From Nostoc sp. UHCC 0702 (GTDB lineage: Bacteria; Cyanobacteriota; Cyanobacteriia; Cyanobacteriales; Nostocaceae): 64,000 bases of DNA. Of the stretch, positions 24,908-33,787 are shown one piece after another. How positions within the stretch are numbered: the stretch's first letter is position 1; each line of letters begins with the position of its first letter. The notes beneath the pieces are model-generated. The model had not been told where the DNA came from, did no database searches, and saw only the letters and a list, made by a program, of their open reading frames with translations. The position numbers were made by a program, and so were the translations under genes. The stretch lies in NCBI GenBank assembly GCA_017164015.1, contig CP071065.1, forward strand, positions 620,001-684,000, read 5' to 3'.

Positions 24908-26266
24908 ATGTTAACCAATATTAAATTAAAAAATTTTCGCGCATTTCGAGAAGAGATAGATGTTCGTATCAGACCAATCACAATTTTGATTGGGCGTAAC
25001 AGCGCTGGAAAATCGACACTGATTAAGTTTTTACTTATGCTCCAGCAAACTCTAGAATCTAGCGAATCTAATGAGGGTGATTTTTTTTCTACTGAGGGGC
25101 GACACGTCAGTCTTGGCACTTTTAAAGATTTAAAAAATACTAATTTTCGTAGTAATAGTTTTCAATTCACATTAAATCTCATAACCAATGATTTACCTGA
25201 TACTAAAATTCAACAAATTAGAAAGCAACTCCAAAAAAGTAAAACTGTACCAAAAATAAAAGATAATAGTGTTGATATTACCATTAATTTAAATTATTTT
25301 TCAACTGTTATAAATGAAGATCCGCTAGGAAAAGTAACTAGTGTAAAAGTTGATTCACAAATTACATCAAATGATTTAATGGCTGAATATTACATTTTTG
25401 GAAGTATTCCATATATTGGTAAACAAGCTAAACACACAGTTACTTGTAAGATTGGAGGAAAAAAAGTTCTTCATAAAGAAGAAACAAATATTAGGCGTAC
25501 TAGATTTCTGAAATTTCCTCTTGCAAATGATCCAGTCGAGATACTCAAATCTGCTTTTGATAATCTCTATCTGGATGGTATAAGAAATGAAATTATATCT
25601 ATGCGGCATTTATCACCTGTTCGTGAAGAATCCGAGAGAAGTGTCATACTAGGTAGCCCTCCTCTGGATGATGTTGGACATAGGGGTGAATACGCTATGC
25701 CTCATTTACAGCGTTTGCTTACTAACGGTGGAGAAAGAGCAGATTTTGTTTTACGACATATTGAATCTGTTGTTGATATTAAAGATGTAAAATTTACATC
25801 TCAAGTGAAGGGTTTTATTCCTGAATTCCGAGCAAAAAACAAGTTAACTGGTGCAGAGTCTTATTTAGCTGATTTTGGTTTTGGTGTTAGTCAATGTATA
25901 CCAATTTTTGTACAAGGTGCCTTACTCAACAGAGGACAACTACTTATTGTTGAACAACCAGAAGCGCAAATTCATCCCACAGCACAACTTGAAATGGGTT
26001 CTTTTTTCGCTGAATTATGGACAAAACGGGGCGTTCCATCGATAATTGAAACTCATAGTGAGAATATAATTATAAGATTGCGTAAGCTTATTGCAACAGA
26101 ACAATTGAATTCAAAAGATGTGACTGTTGCATATTTTTACATCAAGGACAATTCTGTCCAAGTAAAGAATCTAGATATTAACTCGGATGGCAGTTTTGAA
26201 AAAGGACTTCCTATGGAATTTTTTGGAGCAGATATTCTAGAAGCTCTCAGTATTGATATTATGTAA
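24908..26266 (+). CDS. AAA ATPase, OLD/DUF3696-like
   Basis: A 452-aa ABC/SMC-type ATPase without long coiled coils. The N-terminus is MLTNIKLKNFRAF and Walker A is GRNSAGKS (about 36-43). The ABC-signature region reads DFGFGVSQCIPIF, Walker B is LLIVEQPEAQIHP and the switch is IETHSENIIIRLR. The C-terminus (GLPMEFFGADILEAL) resembles the small domain of DUF3696 ATPases. Such ATPases act with separate nucleases in several defence systems. This one is 25 bp after mod and 10 bp before a PIN-like gene. Its role is inferred. Confidence 0.8.
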   Translation: MLTNIKLKNFRAFREEIDVRIRPITILIGRNSAGKSTLIKFLLMLQQTLESSESNEGDFFSTEGRHVSLGTFKDLKNTNFRSNSFQFTLNLITNDLPDTKIQQIRKQLQKSKTVPKIKDNSVDITINLNYFSTVINEDPLGKVTSVKVDSQITSNDLMAEYYIFGSIPYIGKQAKHTVTCKIGGKKVLHKEETNIRRTRFLKFPLANDPVEILKSAFDNLYLDGIRNEIISMRHLSPVREESERSVILGSPPLDDVGHRGEYAMPHLQRLLTNGGERADFVLRHIESVVDIKDVKFTSQVKGFIPEFRAKNKLTGAESYLADFGFGVSQCIPIFVQGALLNRGQLLIVEQPEAQIHPTAQLEMGSFFAELWTKRGVPSIIETHSENIIIRLRKLIATEQLNSKDVTVAYFYIKDNSVQVKNLDINSDGSFEKGLPMEFFGADILEALSIDIM

Positions 26267-26276
26267 TAAATCAAAA

Positions 26277-26792
26277 ATGACAGAAAATAAGCAGTTAATA
26301 CCAATTGTTATTGATACTAGTGTATTTATACATATTCTCAATCCAGAAAATAATAAAGGTAGGCATATTGACAGCCTACTTGCTAGACTTGCATCTACAC
26401 ATCAACTTCAAGTTGATAAAGCAGGTAAAATCGACATTGAGTATAAAAGGAAGCTTATCGATGTAATCAAAAAGATGGACGAGCAAAGGTTTGAAAAACA
26501 TACTCTCCAGTTCTGGATTTTAATCAAAGAAAAAAATATAATAGACATTGAGCCATCAGAGCAATTAAGAAATGGAATAGAAAGGATTATTAATGATAAA
26601 ACCAAAAGTGTTGATCGCTGCCTTGTAGCAACTGCTGCTTTAACTAGTGCTGATTTAATTACTAATGATGAAGTAGATATTTTGAATAATGCTACAGCTA
26701 TAAATAAGGAAATTAAAAGAAATAAGCTAAAAAAAATTAACTTAATGAATTCCCAAACAGCACATTCTACTTATTGTATAAATACGAACTAA
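26277..26792 (+). CDS. PIN-like nuclease partner of the ATPase
   Basis: A 171-aa protein with a PIN-domain pattern of acidic residues: Asp in IPIVIDTSVFI, Glu in KIDIEYKRKL, Asp in SVDRCLVATA and Asp in LITNDEVDIL. PIN proteins are metal-dependent RNases or structure-specific nucleases. I choose the ATG at 26277 (MTENKQLIP); a TTG at 26253 would overlap the ATPase gene. It follows the ATPase by 10 bp and precedes the helicase-nuclease closely, so it belongs to the operon. I do not know this ATPase-PIN pair as a named system. Confidence 0.65.
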   Translation: MTENKQLIPIVIDTSVFIHILNPENNKGRHIDSLLARLASTHQLQVDKAGKIDIEYKRKLIDVIKKMDEQRFEKHTLQFWILIKEKNIIDIEPSEQLRNGIERIINDKTKSVDRCLVATAALTSADLITNDEVDILNNATAINKEIKRNKLKKINLMNSQTAHSTYCINTN

Positions 26793-26829
26793 AGATGAGG
26801 AATCCTTGTTAGGGAATGTTGAAAAAGCT

Positions 26830-29646
26830 ATGTTATCTCCATCAGAAATTCGCCCGCTTATTATAAATTCCCCCTACGAGGAGCCAAAAAAATACTGGCA
26901 GTACAATTACCAAACTCGCCTTTTTAAACTTGTAGAAGGCAGAAGACCCGCAGGTTATACAATTGCTTCGGAAAAATCAAAATCCTTTGATGATCCTGGT
27001 AAGTTTGTTGAAATTCCTCTAGTTAATCAAATCCGTCTGCGAGTTAAAGCTTGGTGTGAGAATGGACATCCCGGCGTTACAGGTATTACCAAGCGTCTAT
27101 TGGAACACTGGCACAATCCAGAAGAACGCGACTTTCCATTCTTCTTTTGCCAGTTAGAAGCAATAGAAACTTTAATTTGGCTGATTGAATCTCCACCATC
27201 TGAAAAGGTGGGTATTGATATTCCCTCTGATGGTGGAGCATTTAAACGTCTCTGCTGCAAAATGGCGACAGGTTCAGGAAAAACAATTGTTATGGCAATG
27301 CTAATTGCATGGCAAATCCTCAATAAAGTCACCTATCCCCAAGATTCCCGTTTTTCCAAAGCCATCTTTATTGTTGCACCCGGACTAACAGTTAAAAATC
27401 GCCTACAAGTTCTGATTCCTTCTACAGAAAAAAATTACTACGATGTTTTCAACATCATTCCTTTTGGCTTGTTTGATAAGCTGTATCAGGGTAAAGTCTT
27501 AGTCCGTAATTGGCATGTTCTCAAATGGGAGACAAAAGAACAAATTGCTAAAAAAAAGGGTGTAGATAAACGTGGAGCAAAAAGTGACGAAGCTTATGTC
27601 AGAGATATTTTAGGTGAACTTGCTAGTTTTAACAATCTTTTAGTCATTAATGATGAAGCACATCATGCTTGGCGTATTCCAGCAGAATCTAAAATAAAAG
27701 GTATTAGTAAAGAAGAGATTGAGGAAGCAACAAAATGGATTGGTGGACTTGATCGCATCCACAGAGCAAGAGGAATACTCACCTGTTTTGATTTTTCTGC
27801 CACACCCTTTGTACCTTCTGGTAAGAAAAGTTCAGAAGAAGCTTTATTTGGCTGGATTGTTAGTGATTTTGGGTTAAATGATGCCATTGAATCAGGCTTA
27901 GTTAAAACTCCTCGTGTTGTAATTCGTGATGATGGTAGACCTAACGTTAGAGACTTTAAATCGCGTTACTATCATTTATATAATGATGTTGAAGTTAAAG
28001 ACGATTTCAATCGCAAAGCAAAAGCAAATGAATCTTTACCTGATTTACTTACTAATGCTTATTATTTATTAGGTAAGGACTGGTTAGAAACAGCCAAAGC
28101 TTGGGAGCAAGCTGGACATAAAGTTCCTCCGGTAATGATTTCTGTCGCTAATCGTACCGAAACCGCAGCCCGGATTAACTATGCCTTCAATCATGATGAA
28201 ATTCAAATAGAAGAACTTTGCATTCCAGAACGTACTCTCCACATAGACTCTAATGTACTGAAAATAGCAGAGTCTCAGGAAGAAAGTTATGAAATAGAAT
28301 ATAGAACCTCAGATATTAATGAAGACAATACATCTGATGAAGAAATAACGCCTAAGTTAACTAAACAGGAACAAGCAGAACTTTTAAGGCAAAAGGTTGA
28401 CACGGTTGGTCAACTTGGTAAATCAGGTGAACAAATTCAAAATGTTATCTCAGTTGGGATGCTGTCTGAAGGATGGGATGCTAAAACAGTAACTCACATT
28501 ATGGGTATTAGAGCGTTCACCAGCCAACTTCTCTGTGAACAAGTTGTGGGTCGAGGCTTGAGAAGAACCGCTTACGATATAAACCCAGAAACAAATTTAC
28601 TTGAACCAGAGTATGTCAACATTTTTGGTGTTCCTTTCACCTTTATTCCATATGAATCTAATGAAGAAACAACACCTCCACCCCCTCAACCTAAAACTGA
28701 AATCAAACCCGACCCAGAAAAGCAACAGTTTGAAATTAGCTTTCCCAATATCATCCGAGTTGATTATATTTATAAGCCGGAACTTAAACTTAATTTAAGT
28801 CAAATTGAGCCTTTAGAGCTAGATGCATTTGATAATAGTACACTGGCAGAATTAGCGCCAATTGTTGATGGCAAACCAGATGTTACAAAAATTAAGGGTA
28901 TTGATTTAGAAGATTTAGGGCGCAAATTTAGGATGCAGAAAATTGCCTTCGAGACTGCTAGAGATATCTTTGATCAAATGAAACCTGGATGGAGAGGTAA
29001 TCGAGAATATTTATTAGGGAAACTGATTAAATTAGTGGAAGAATTTATTCACTCAGGTTTAATCCAAATCAATCCACCATTATTCAATTTAGATGAAATG
29101 CGTAGGCGCATTCTGATCACTCTCAACTTAAGAAAATTAGTTCAGCACATTTGGAATGCTATTTATTTAGAAAATACAGAATTAATTGAACCTGTTTTTG
29201 ACCAAAATCATCCAATTCGCTCTACTGGTGATATGCGTACATGGTATACTGGTAAGCCATGTGAATACACACGAAAATCACATATTAACTGCTGCACTTT
29301 CGATAGTACATGGGAAGCTAGTGAAGCATTTGAACTAGATAGAAATCCTAATGTTGAGGCTTGGGTTAAAAATGACCACCTTGGATTTGAAATTCTCTAC
29401 ATATTTGAAGGGGTTGTTCGCAAGTATCGACCAGACTTTATTATTCGCCTGAAAACTGGGAGTTTATTGATTTTAGAAACTAAAGGTAAATACACTCAGA
29501 AGGATGAAGCTAAAAGTTCATTTTTAGAACAATGGATTCAAGCAGTTAATCAACATAGGGGCTTTGGTTTCTGGCAACGAGATATATCAAGAAATCCAGC
29601 TGACGTTAAGATGATTTTAGAGAGAGCAGTTTCTTTGTCAAAATGA
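26830..29646 (+). CDS. type III-like restriction subunit (helicase-nuclease, Res)
   Basis: A 938-aa superfamily 2 helicase with Walker A MATGSGKTIVMAM, motif II INDEAHHAW, FDFSATPF (motif III) and motif VI VVGRGLRRTAY. The C-terminus carries a nuclease core: RPDF, then about 15 residues later ILETKGK, which is a PD-x(n)-ExK motif. This is the plan of a type III Res subunit, which translocates on DNA and cuts with its Mod partner. I prefer the ATG at 26830 (MLSPSEIRPL); a TTG at 26806 with GAGG just upstream is the alternative. It closes the four-gene operon. Confidence 0.87.
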   Translation: MLSPSEIRPLIINSPYEEPKKYWQYNYQTRLFKLVEGRRPAGYTIASEKSKSFDDPGKFVEIPLVNQIRLRVKAWCENGHPGVTGITKRLLEHWHNPEERDFPFFFCQLEAIETLIWLIESPPSEKVGIDIPSDGGAFKRLCCKMATGSGKTIVMAMLIAWQILNKVTYPQDSRFSKAIFIVAPGLTVKNRLQVLIPSTEKNYYDVFNIIPFGLFDKLYQGKVLVRNWHVLKWETKEQIAKKKGVDKRGAKSDEAYVRDILGELASFNNLLVINDEAHHAWRIPAESKIKGISKEEIEEATKWIGGLDRIHRARGILTCFDFSATPFVPSGKKSSEEALFGWIVSDFGLNDAIESGLVKTPRVVIRDDGRPNVRDFKSRYYHLYNDVEVKDDFNRKAKANESLPDLLTNAYYLLGKDWLETAKAWEQAGHKVPPVMISVANRTETAARINYAFNHDEIQIEELCIPERTLHIDSNVLKIAESQEESYEIEYRTSDINEDNTSDEEITPKLTKQEQAELLRQKVDTVGQLGKSGEQIQNVISVGMLSEGWDAKTVTHIMGIRAFTSQLLCEQVVGRGLRRTAYDINPETNLLEPEYVNIFGVPFTFIPYESNEETTPPPPQPKTEIKPDPEKQQFEISFPNIIRVDYIYKPELKLNLSQIEPLELDAFDNSTLAELAPIVDGKPDVTKIKGIDLEDLGRKFRMQKIAFETARDIFDQMKPGWRGNREYLLGKLIKLVEEFIHSGLIQINPPLFNLDEMRRRILITLNLRKLVQHIWNAIYLENTELIEPVFDQNHPIRSTGDMRTWYTGKPCEYTRKSHINCCTFDSTWEASEAFELDRNPNVEAWVKNDHLGFEILYIFEGVVRKYRPDFIIRLKTGSLLILETKGKYTQKDEAKSSFLEQWIQAVNQHRGFGFWQRDISRNPADVKMILERAVSLSK

Positions 29647-29709
29647 GGCTCAAGCTTCATCCCCACCCCAACAGGTGGCTACATCTAGGTACAATGATGT
29701 AAAACACAC

Positions 29710-29737
29710 TTTTCGGCTCAAAGCATCATGCCGAAAA
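29710..29737. terminator. inverted repeat after the res gene
   Basis: TTTTCGGC (29710-29717) and GCCGAAAA (29730-29737) form an 8-bp stem with a 12-nt loop, 63 bp after the res stop and 43 bp before the trmJ ATG. There is no long T tract, so it is only a possible terminator or leader hairpin. Confidence 0.35.
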
Positions 29738-29780
29738 TCAGCCTAAGAGTATTTTCCAATGTAATGGGGGGAGGCGAATA

Positions 29781-30509
29781 ATGGGACTGGCTGGGGTAAG
29801 AATTGTCTTGGTGGAACCAGCTGGCCCCATCAACGTGGGTGCGATCGCACGGGCAATGAAAAATTTCGGGCTACATCAACTAATATTAGTCAACCCCCAA
29901 TGCGACCCGCTATCAACGGAAGCAATGAAAATGGCAGTTCACGCCAAGGACGTTTTAGAATCTGCGGTCATAGTAGATACATTACCAGCCGCCTTGCAAG
30001 GTTGTATCCGAGCGATCGCAACAACTGCGCGTGTCCGTGATTGGGAAACACCCTTAGAAAATCCCCGCACAGCACTACCTTGGTTACTAGAAGAAGCAGG
30101 TCAACCCGCAGCGTTGATTTTTGGCAGGGAAGACCGGGGATTAAGTAATGAAGAATTAAATTATGCCCAACGATTTGTTCGCATTCCTACAAATCAAAAT
30201 TATCCATCCCTGAATTTAGCTACAGCCGTAGCCCTATGTTGCTACGAACTAGCCCAATGTGAATCACCTGAAACACCAACCCCAAGTGAAACTGAATTCG
30301 CACCTTTGGAACTTGTGGAAATATACTATCAGCAATTAGAATCACTACTATTGCAAATTGGTTATTTGTATCCCCATACCGCAGCCAGTCGCATGGAAAA
30401 ATTCCGGCAACTGTATAATCGCGCCCACCTGCAAACAAAAGAAGTGGCAATGCTACGAGGAATTTTGCGACAGGTAGAATGGGCATTAAGCAATCATAAT
30501 AATGAGTAA
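29781..30509 (+). CDS. trmJ: TrmJ-like tRNA 2'-O-methyltransferase (SpoU family)
   Basis: A 242-aa SPOUT methyltransferase. The N-terminal IVLVEPAGPINVGAIARAMKNFG, the middle LIFGREDRGLSNEEL and the C-terminal SLNLATAVALCCYEL form the trefoil-knot AdoMet site of the TrmH/TrmJ family. TrmJ methylates the ribose at position 32 of tRNAs. The RBS GGAGG lies about 8 nt before the ATG. The exact substrate of the cyanobacterial protein is inferred from family membership. Confidence 0.85.
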   Translation: MGLAGVRIVLVEPAGPINVGAIARAMKNFGLHQLILVNPQCDPLSTEAMKMAVHAKDVLESAVIVDTLPAALQGCIRAIATTARVRDWETPLENPRTALPWLLEEAGQPAALIFGREDRGLSNEELNYAQRFVRIPTNQNYPSLNLATAVALCCYELAQCESPETPTPSETEFAPLELVEIYYQQLESLLLQIGYLYPHTAASRMEKFRQLYNRAHLQTKEVAMLRGILRQVEWALSNHNNE

Positions 30510-30763
30510 TGGGCATTGGGAATTGGGCATTGGGCATTGGGCATTGGGAATTGGGAATTGGTAAAGTGTATTTTTCTTTCCCATTACCCATTACCCATTA
30601 CCCATTACCCATTACCCATTACCCATTACCCATTACCCATTACCCATTACCCATTACCCATTACCCATTACCCATTACCCATTACCCATTACCCATTACC
30701 CATTACCCATTACCCATTACCCATTACCCATTACCCATTACCCATTACCCATTACCCATTACC
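30506..30763. repeat. STRR heptamer array (CCCATTA)n with inverted GGGCATT arm
   Basis: A block of GGGCATT/GGGAATT heptamers (about 30508-30561) is followed, after a short spacer, by some 26 uninterrupted CCCATTA heptamers (30580-30763). The two blocks are roughly inverse-complementary, so a long stem-loop is possible. Because 7 is not a multiple of 3, the array is open in several frames and makes spurious reading frames. From 30764 to 30883 only the leader of the next gene is seen. Confidence 0.97.
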
Positions 30764-30883
30764 AAAATTTTAATATTTACGCAATCATCTCCCCAAACTA
30801 GATAATATGGCTTAAACTAAACACGAAACTGCTACCGAGTAGCAAAAAGTGATTTCCGCATCAAGCTGCTTCAGGAGTGAGTA

Positions 30884-32497
30884 TTGGGTCGGGAGTCTGC
30901 AAGGAAAAAGTCGAGTGGGTCACAAGGAGTAGTAGTGTCAGAATCAGGTGACAAACTAACAGCTTTCTCGCGGCGTCAACCCCCAAACCGCCGCCAGCGA
31001 TCGCGTAAAGTCCAAAAAGTAGAAAACAAAAAAGCCAAACCCAAGCAGCCCCAGCGAACTCCCGCAGGAGAAACAGCACTGGTACGGGTAAACAATAATG
31101 TTACCCCTCCCCCAGTTGGTGCTGGTGTCCGCAGGTCAAAAGCAGGGGTAATGATGCCAGCAGCAGTCAAACCAATCCCTCACGTCAAGGGCAACATTCC
31201 ACATAACCCCAGCACTGTACAATTCAAGACAGTGCGAGTGCAAAAGCAGCCAGTACAAAAGATAGGCAGACGAATGTCCCGCAAGACGCGGTTAAAGCCC
31301 ATGGCCAGAACTTTGTTGTATGCTTTGAGGTTATTGATTGTCGGAGTTGGCATGGGGGCAATTGTCGGTACGCTGTTGTCAGTCTTAGACCCTGCTAGTC
31401 GGATGACTCCAGTACCTTCAGCCCAATCTAATACTAATAAGGTTGGTCAACCACAGCCACAACCTACCCCCAGTGCTTTAGTTCCAGGTACAAGTTTATA
31501 CTTATCCCAGGAAATCACATCTTTAAAAGATGCCGTGCAGAATTTGGTAATAGCAAACCCAAATCTGTCACCTGGTGTTTTCTTAGTCGATTTGGATACT
31601 GGTAGCTACGTAGATGTGAATAGCAGTGCTAGTTTTCCTGCGGCTAGCACAATTAAAGTGCCAATTCTGGTTGCCTTTTTCCAAGATGTCGATGCCGGGA
31701 AAATTCGACTGGATGAAATGCTGACCATGCAACAAGATATGGTGGCTGGTGGTTCTGGACAACTGCAATATAAACCAGTGGGAACCCAGTATAATGCCCT
31801 GGAAGTCGCCACTAAAATGATTACAATCAGCGATAACACGGCAACAAATATGCTGATTGCCCGGCTGGGAGGTATGGATGCACTGAATCAGCGTTTCCGC
31901 ACTTGGGGATTGACAACTACAGTGATTCGTAATCAGCTTCCAGATTTACAAGGGACAAACACCACTAGCCCCAGAGAAATGGCCAATTTGATGGCGATGC
32001 TAAATCAAGGAAATTTCGTGAGTATGCGATCGCGCGATCTCATGCTGGATATTATGCGTCGCACAGCAAGAGATAATTTACTGCCATCTGGTTTAGGAGT
32101 AGGCGCAAGAATATACCACAAAACGGGCGATATTGGCACAATGCTGGCAGATGCAGGTATAATTGACACTCCCACAGGCAAGCGCTATATAGCTGCAGTG
32201 ATGGTTCAACGTCCCAATAATGACCCCCGCGCCGAAAAACTAATTAGCTCAATTTCTAGTGCTGCTTACCAACAATTCAACCAAACTGCTGTTACACCAA
32301 GCAATACTACAATCATTGCGCCCCCAATTAATTATCAGTCTCCAGTAATCAATACTCCCGTACCCAACGGCACTACGAGTACCGTACCTATGAACATTTA
32401 TCAGCCTCCAGTTATAACTACTCCCCTACCCAATACTATGCCTGCAACCGGTTATCAATCGCCAGTTATGAATCCACAATATTATCCCCCAAGATAG
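30884..32497 (+). CDS. class A beta-lactamase-fold serine hydrolase, membrane-anchored
   Basis: A 537-aa protein. A basic, proline-rich N-terminal 140 residues are followed by one membrane segment (about 143-168, LLYALRLLIVGVGMGAIVGTLL). The penicillin-recognising domain has SxxK as STIK (255-258), SDN (316-318) and KTG (413-415), and a Pro/Asn/Thr-rich tail follows. The domain would lie in the periplasm. The motifs are those of class A beta-lactamases, but the architecture suggests a peptidoglycan-related hydrolase rather than resistance. The TTG at 30884 has AGGAG 7 nt upstream; a GTG at 30935 with AAGGAG is an equally good start. Confidence 0.75.
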   Translation: MGRESARKKSSGSQGVVVSESGDKLTAFSRRQPPNRRQRSRKVQKVENKKAKPKQPQRTPAGETALVRVNNNVTPPPVGAGVRRSKAGVMMPAAVKPIPHVKGNIPHNPSTVQFKTVRVQKQPVQKIGRRMSRKTRLKPMARTLLYALRLLIVGVGMGAIVGTLLSVLDPASRMTPVPSAQSNTNKVGQPQPQPTPSALVPGTSLYLSQEITSLKDAVQNLVIANPNLSPGVFLVDLDTGSYVDVNSSASFPAASTIKVPILVAFFQDVDAGKIRLDEMLTMQQDMVAGGSGQLQYKPVGTQYNALEVATKMITISDNTATNMLIARLGGMDALNQRFRTWGLTTTVIRNQLPDLQGTNTTSPREMANLMAMLNQGNFVSMRSRDLMLDIMRRTARDNLLPSGLGVGARIYHKTGDIGTMLADAGIIDTPTGKRYIAAVMVQRPNNDPRAEKLISSISSAAYQQFNQTAVTPSNTTIIAPPINYQSPVINTPVPNGTTSTVPMNIYQPPVITTPLPNTMPATGYQSPVMNPQYYPPR

Positions 32498-32580
32498 GGG
32501 CAGGGGAGATCTTGAGCAGGGGAGATGGGGAGATAGGGGAGACGGGAGGATGGGGGGATGGGGAGATGGGGAAGAATAAC
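32498..32580. repeat. G-rich simple repeat
   Basis: Degenerate GGGGAGAT/GGGGAGAC units follow the hydrolase stop. Similar G-rich tracts recur at 59.6 and 62.8 kb. No coding potential is seen. Confidence 0.8.
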
Positions 32581-32649
32581 TCCTAACTTTCTGTAAGGTA
32601 TTTTTTGCGCCGAATGTGGAGATTTGGATGTGTTGGAGGAGTTGCTAGG

Positions 32650-33546
32650 ATGATTGACCATGACAGGCTTTTCAAAGAATTAATATCTACATTCTTTGTT
32701 GAGTTTCTCGATTTATTCCTGCCTCAAGTAGCCAGCCAAATAGACCGCGATTCCATCCAATTTTTACCCCAAGAGGTGTTTACTGATGTCACATCTGGCG
32801 AAAAGAAAGAAATTGATTTGCTGGCGCAGGTGCGTTATCAGCAGCAGGAAACTTATTTTTTAATTCACGTTGAAAATCAGTCTTATACTGAGTCAGCATT
32901 TGCCAAGCGGATGTTTAAGTATTTTGCCCGCTTGCATGAAAAATATGATTTACCAATTTATCCTGTGGTGATTTTCTCCTTCGACGAACCAAAACGCGCT
33001 GAACCTCAAAATTATCGCGTCACGTTTTCTGATTTAAAAGTGCTGGAATTTCAGTTTGCAGCGATTCAATTAAATCGCCTAAGTTGGCGGGATTTTATAG
33101 CGCAGCAAAATCCAGTGGCGGCGGCGTTGATGGCGAAGATGAATATTGCAGTGTCAGAACGTCCGCAGGTGAAGGCAGAATGTTTGCGATTGCTAACTAC
33201 GTTAAAATTAGACCCAGCACGGATGCAATTAATTTCGGGATTTGTTGATACTTATTTACGGCTGGATGATACTGAGAAGCAGGTTTTTCAAGCGGCTATT
33301 AGTACAATGGGATTAGATGAGCGGGAGGAAGTTATGGAAATTGTTACCAGTTGGCAACAGGAAGGTGCGGAAGCCGAACGAAAAAAAGTCATTTCAGGGC
33401 TTTTGAAGTTACGATTTGGTAATTTAGATACTGATTTAGAAGGCATCATTCCATCTTTGTTACAGTTGTCACCAGATGAATATTTGGGCTTAATATTACA
33501 GGCTGACCGTGAGGAGTTATTATTGCGTTTTCTAGGACAATCGTAA
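32650..33546 (+). CDS. Rpn-family PD-(D/E)xK nuclease-like protein
   Basis: A 298-aa protein of the Rpn/YhgA-like group (recombination-promoting nucleases related to transposase_31). The N-terminus MIDHDRLFKELISTFFVEFLDLF, the core KEIDLLAQVRY...TYFLIHVENQSY (Asp and a Glu in place of the usual ExK) and SAFAKRMFKYFARLH are typical. The C-terminal 60 residues (SGLLKLRFGNL...LLLRFLG) resemble DUF4351. The ATG at 32650 has GGAG upstream and gives the usual N-terminus; the frame stays open to 32605. The stop runs directly into the remnant of an RDD gene. Confidence 0.8.
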   Translation: MIDHDRLFKELISTFFVEFLDLFLPQVASQIDRDSIQFLPQEVFTDVTSGEKKEIDLLAQVRYQQQETYFLIHVENQSYTESAFAKRMFKYFARLHEKYDLPIYPVVIFSFDEPKRAEPQNYRVTFSDLKVLEFQFAAIQLNRLSWRDFIAQQNPVAAALMAKMNIAVSERPQVKAECLRLLTTLKLDPARMQLISGFVDTYLRLDDTEKQVFQAAISTMGLDEREEVMEIVTSWQQEGAEAERKKVISGLLKLRFGNLDTDLEGIIPSLLQLSPDEYLGLILQADREELLLRFLGQS

Positions 33547-33728
33547 ATGGAAATGTTACTAACCTCAACGGCAACAAGATTTCTTTTGATAGAGCCACGG
33601 GAAGATATTTTGGTAAATACATCTCAACAATGACCTTCTTGATTGGTTATATCATGGCGGCTTATACTAAGAAAAAGCAAGCGTTGCACGACATTCTGGC
33701 TGGTACTTTAGTTATCAATAAAAGTTAA
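33546..33728 (+). pseudogene. C-terminal remnant of an RDD-family membrane protein
   Basis: Without a start codon of its own, this frame gives NGNKISFDRATGRYFGKYIS, then a hydrophobic TFLIGYIMAAY, then TKKKQALHDILAGTLVINKS and a stop. That is the last two-thirds of an RDD domain, with the conserved LHDxxAGTxVV ending. The N-terminal part is missing and the Rpn-like gene abuts it, so it is a truncated relic. Confidence 0.75.
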
Positions 33729-33787
33729 CCGCAGATAACTGATCTTAAAAACTAAAAGGTTAAAAAATATAATTGCCAGCATTCGCA

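Noticed and set aside
30509..30805. Plus-strand frames encoding (PITHYPL)n peptides
   Set aside because: They are produced by the CCCATTA heptamer, which is open in several frames; no RBS and no protein-like composition.
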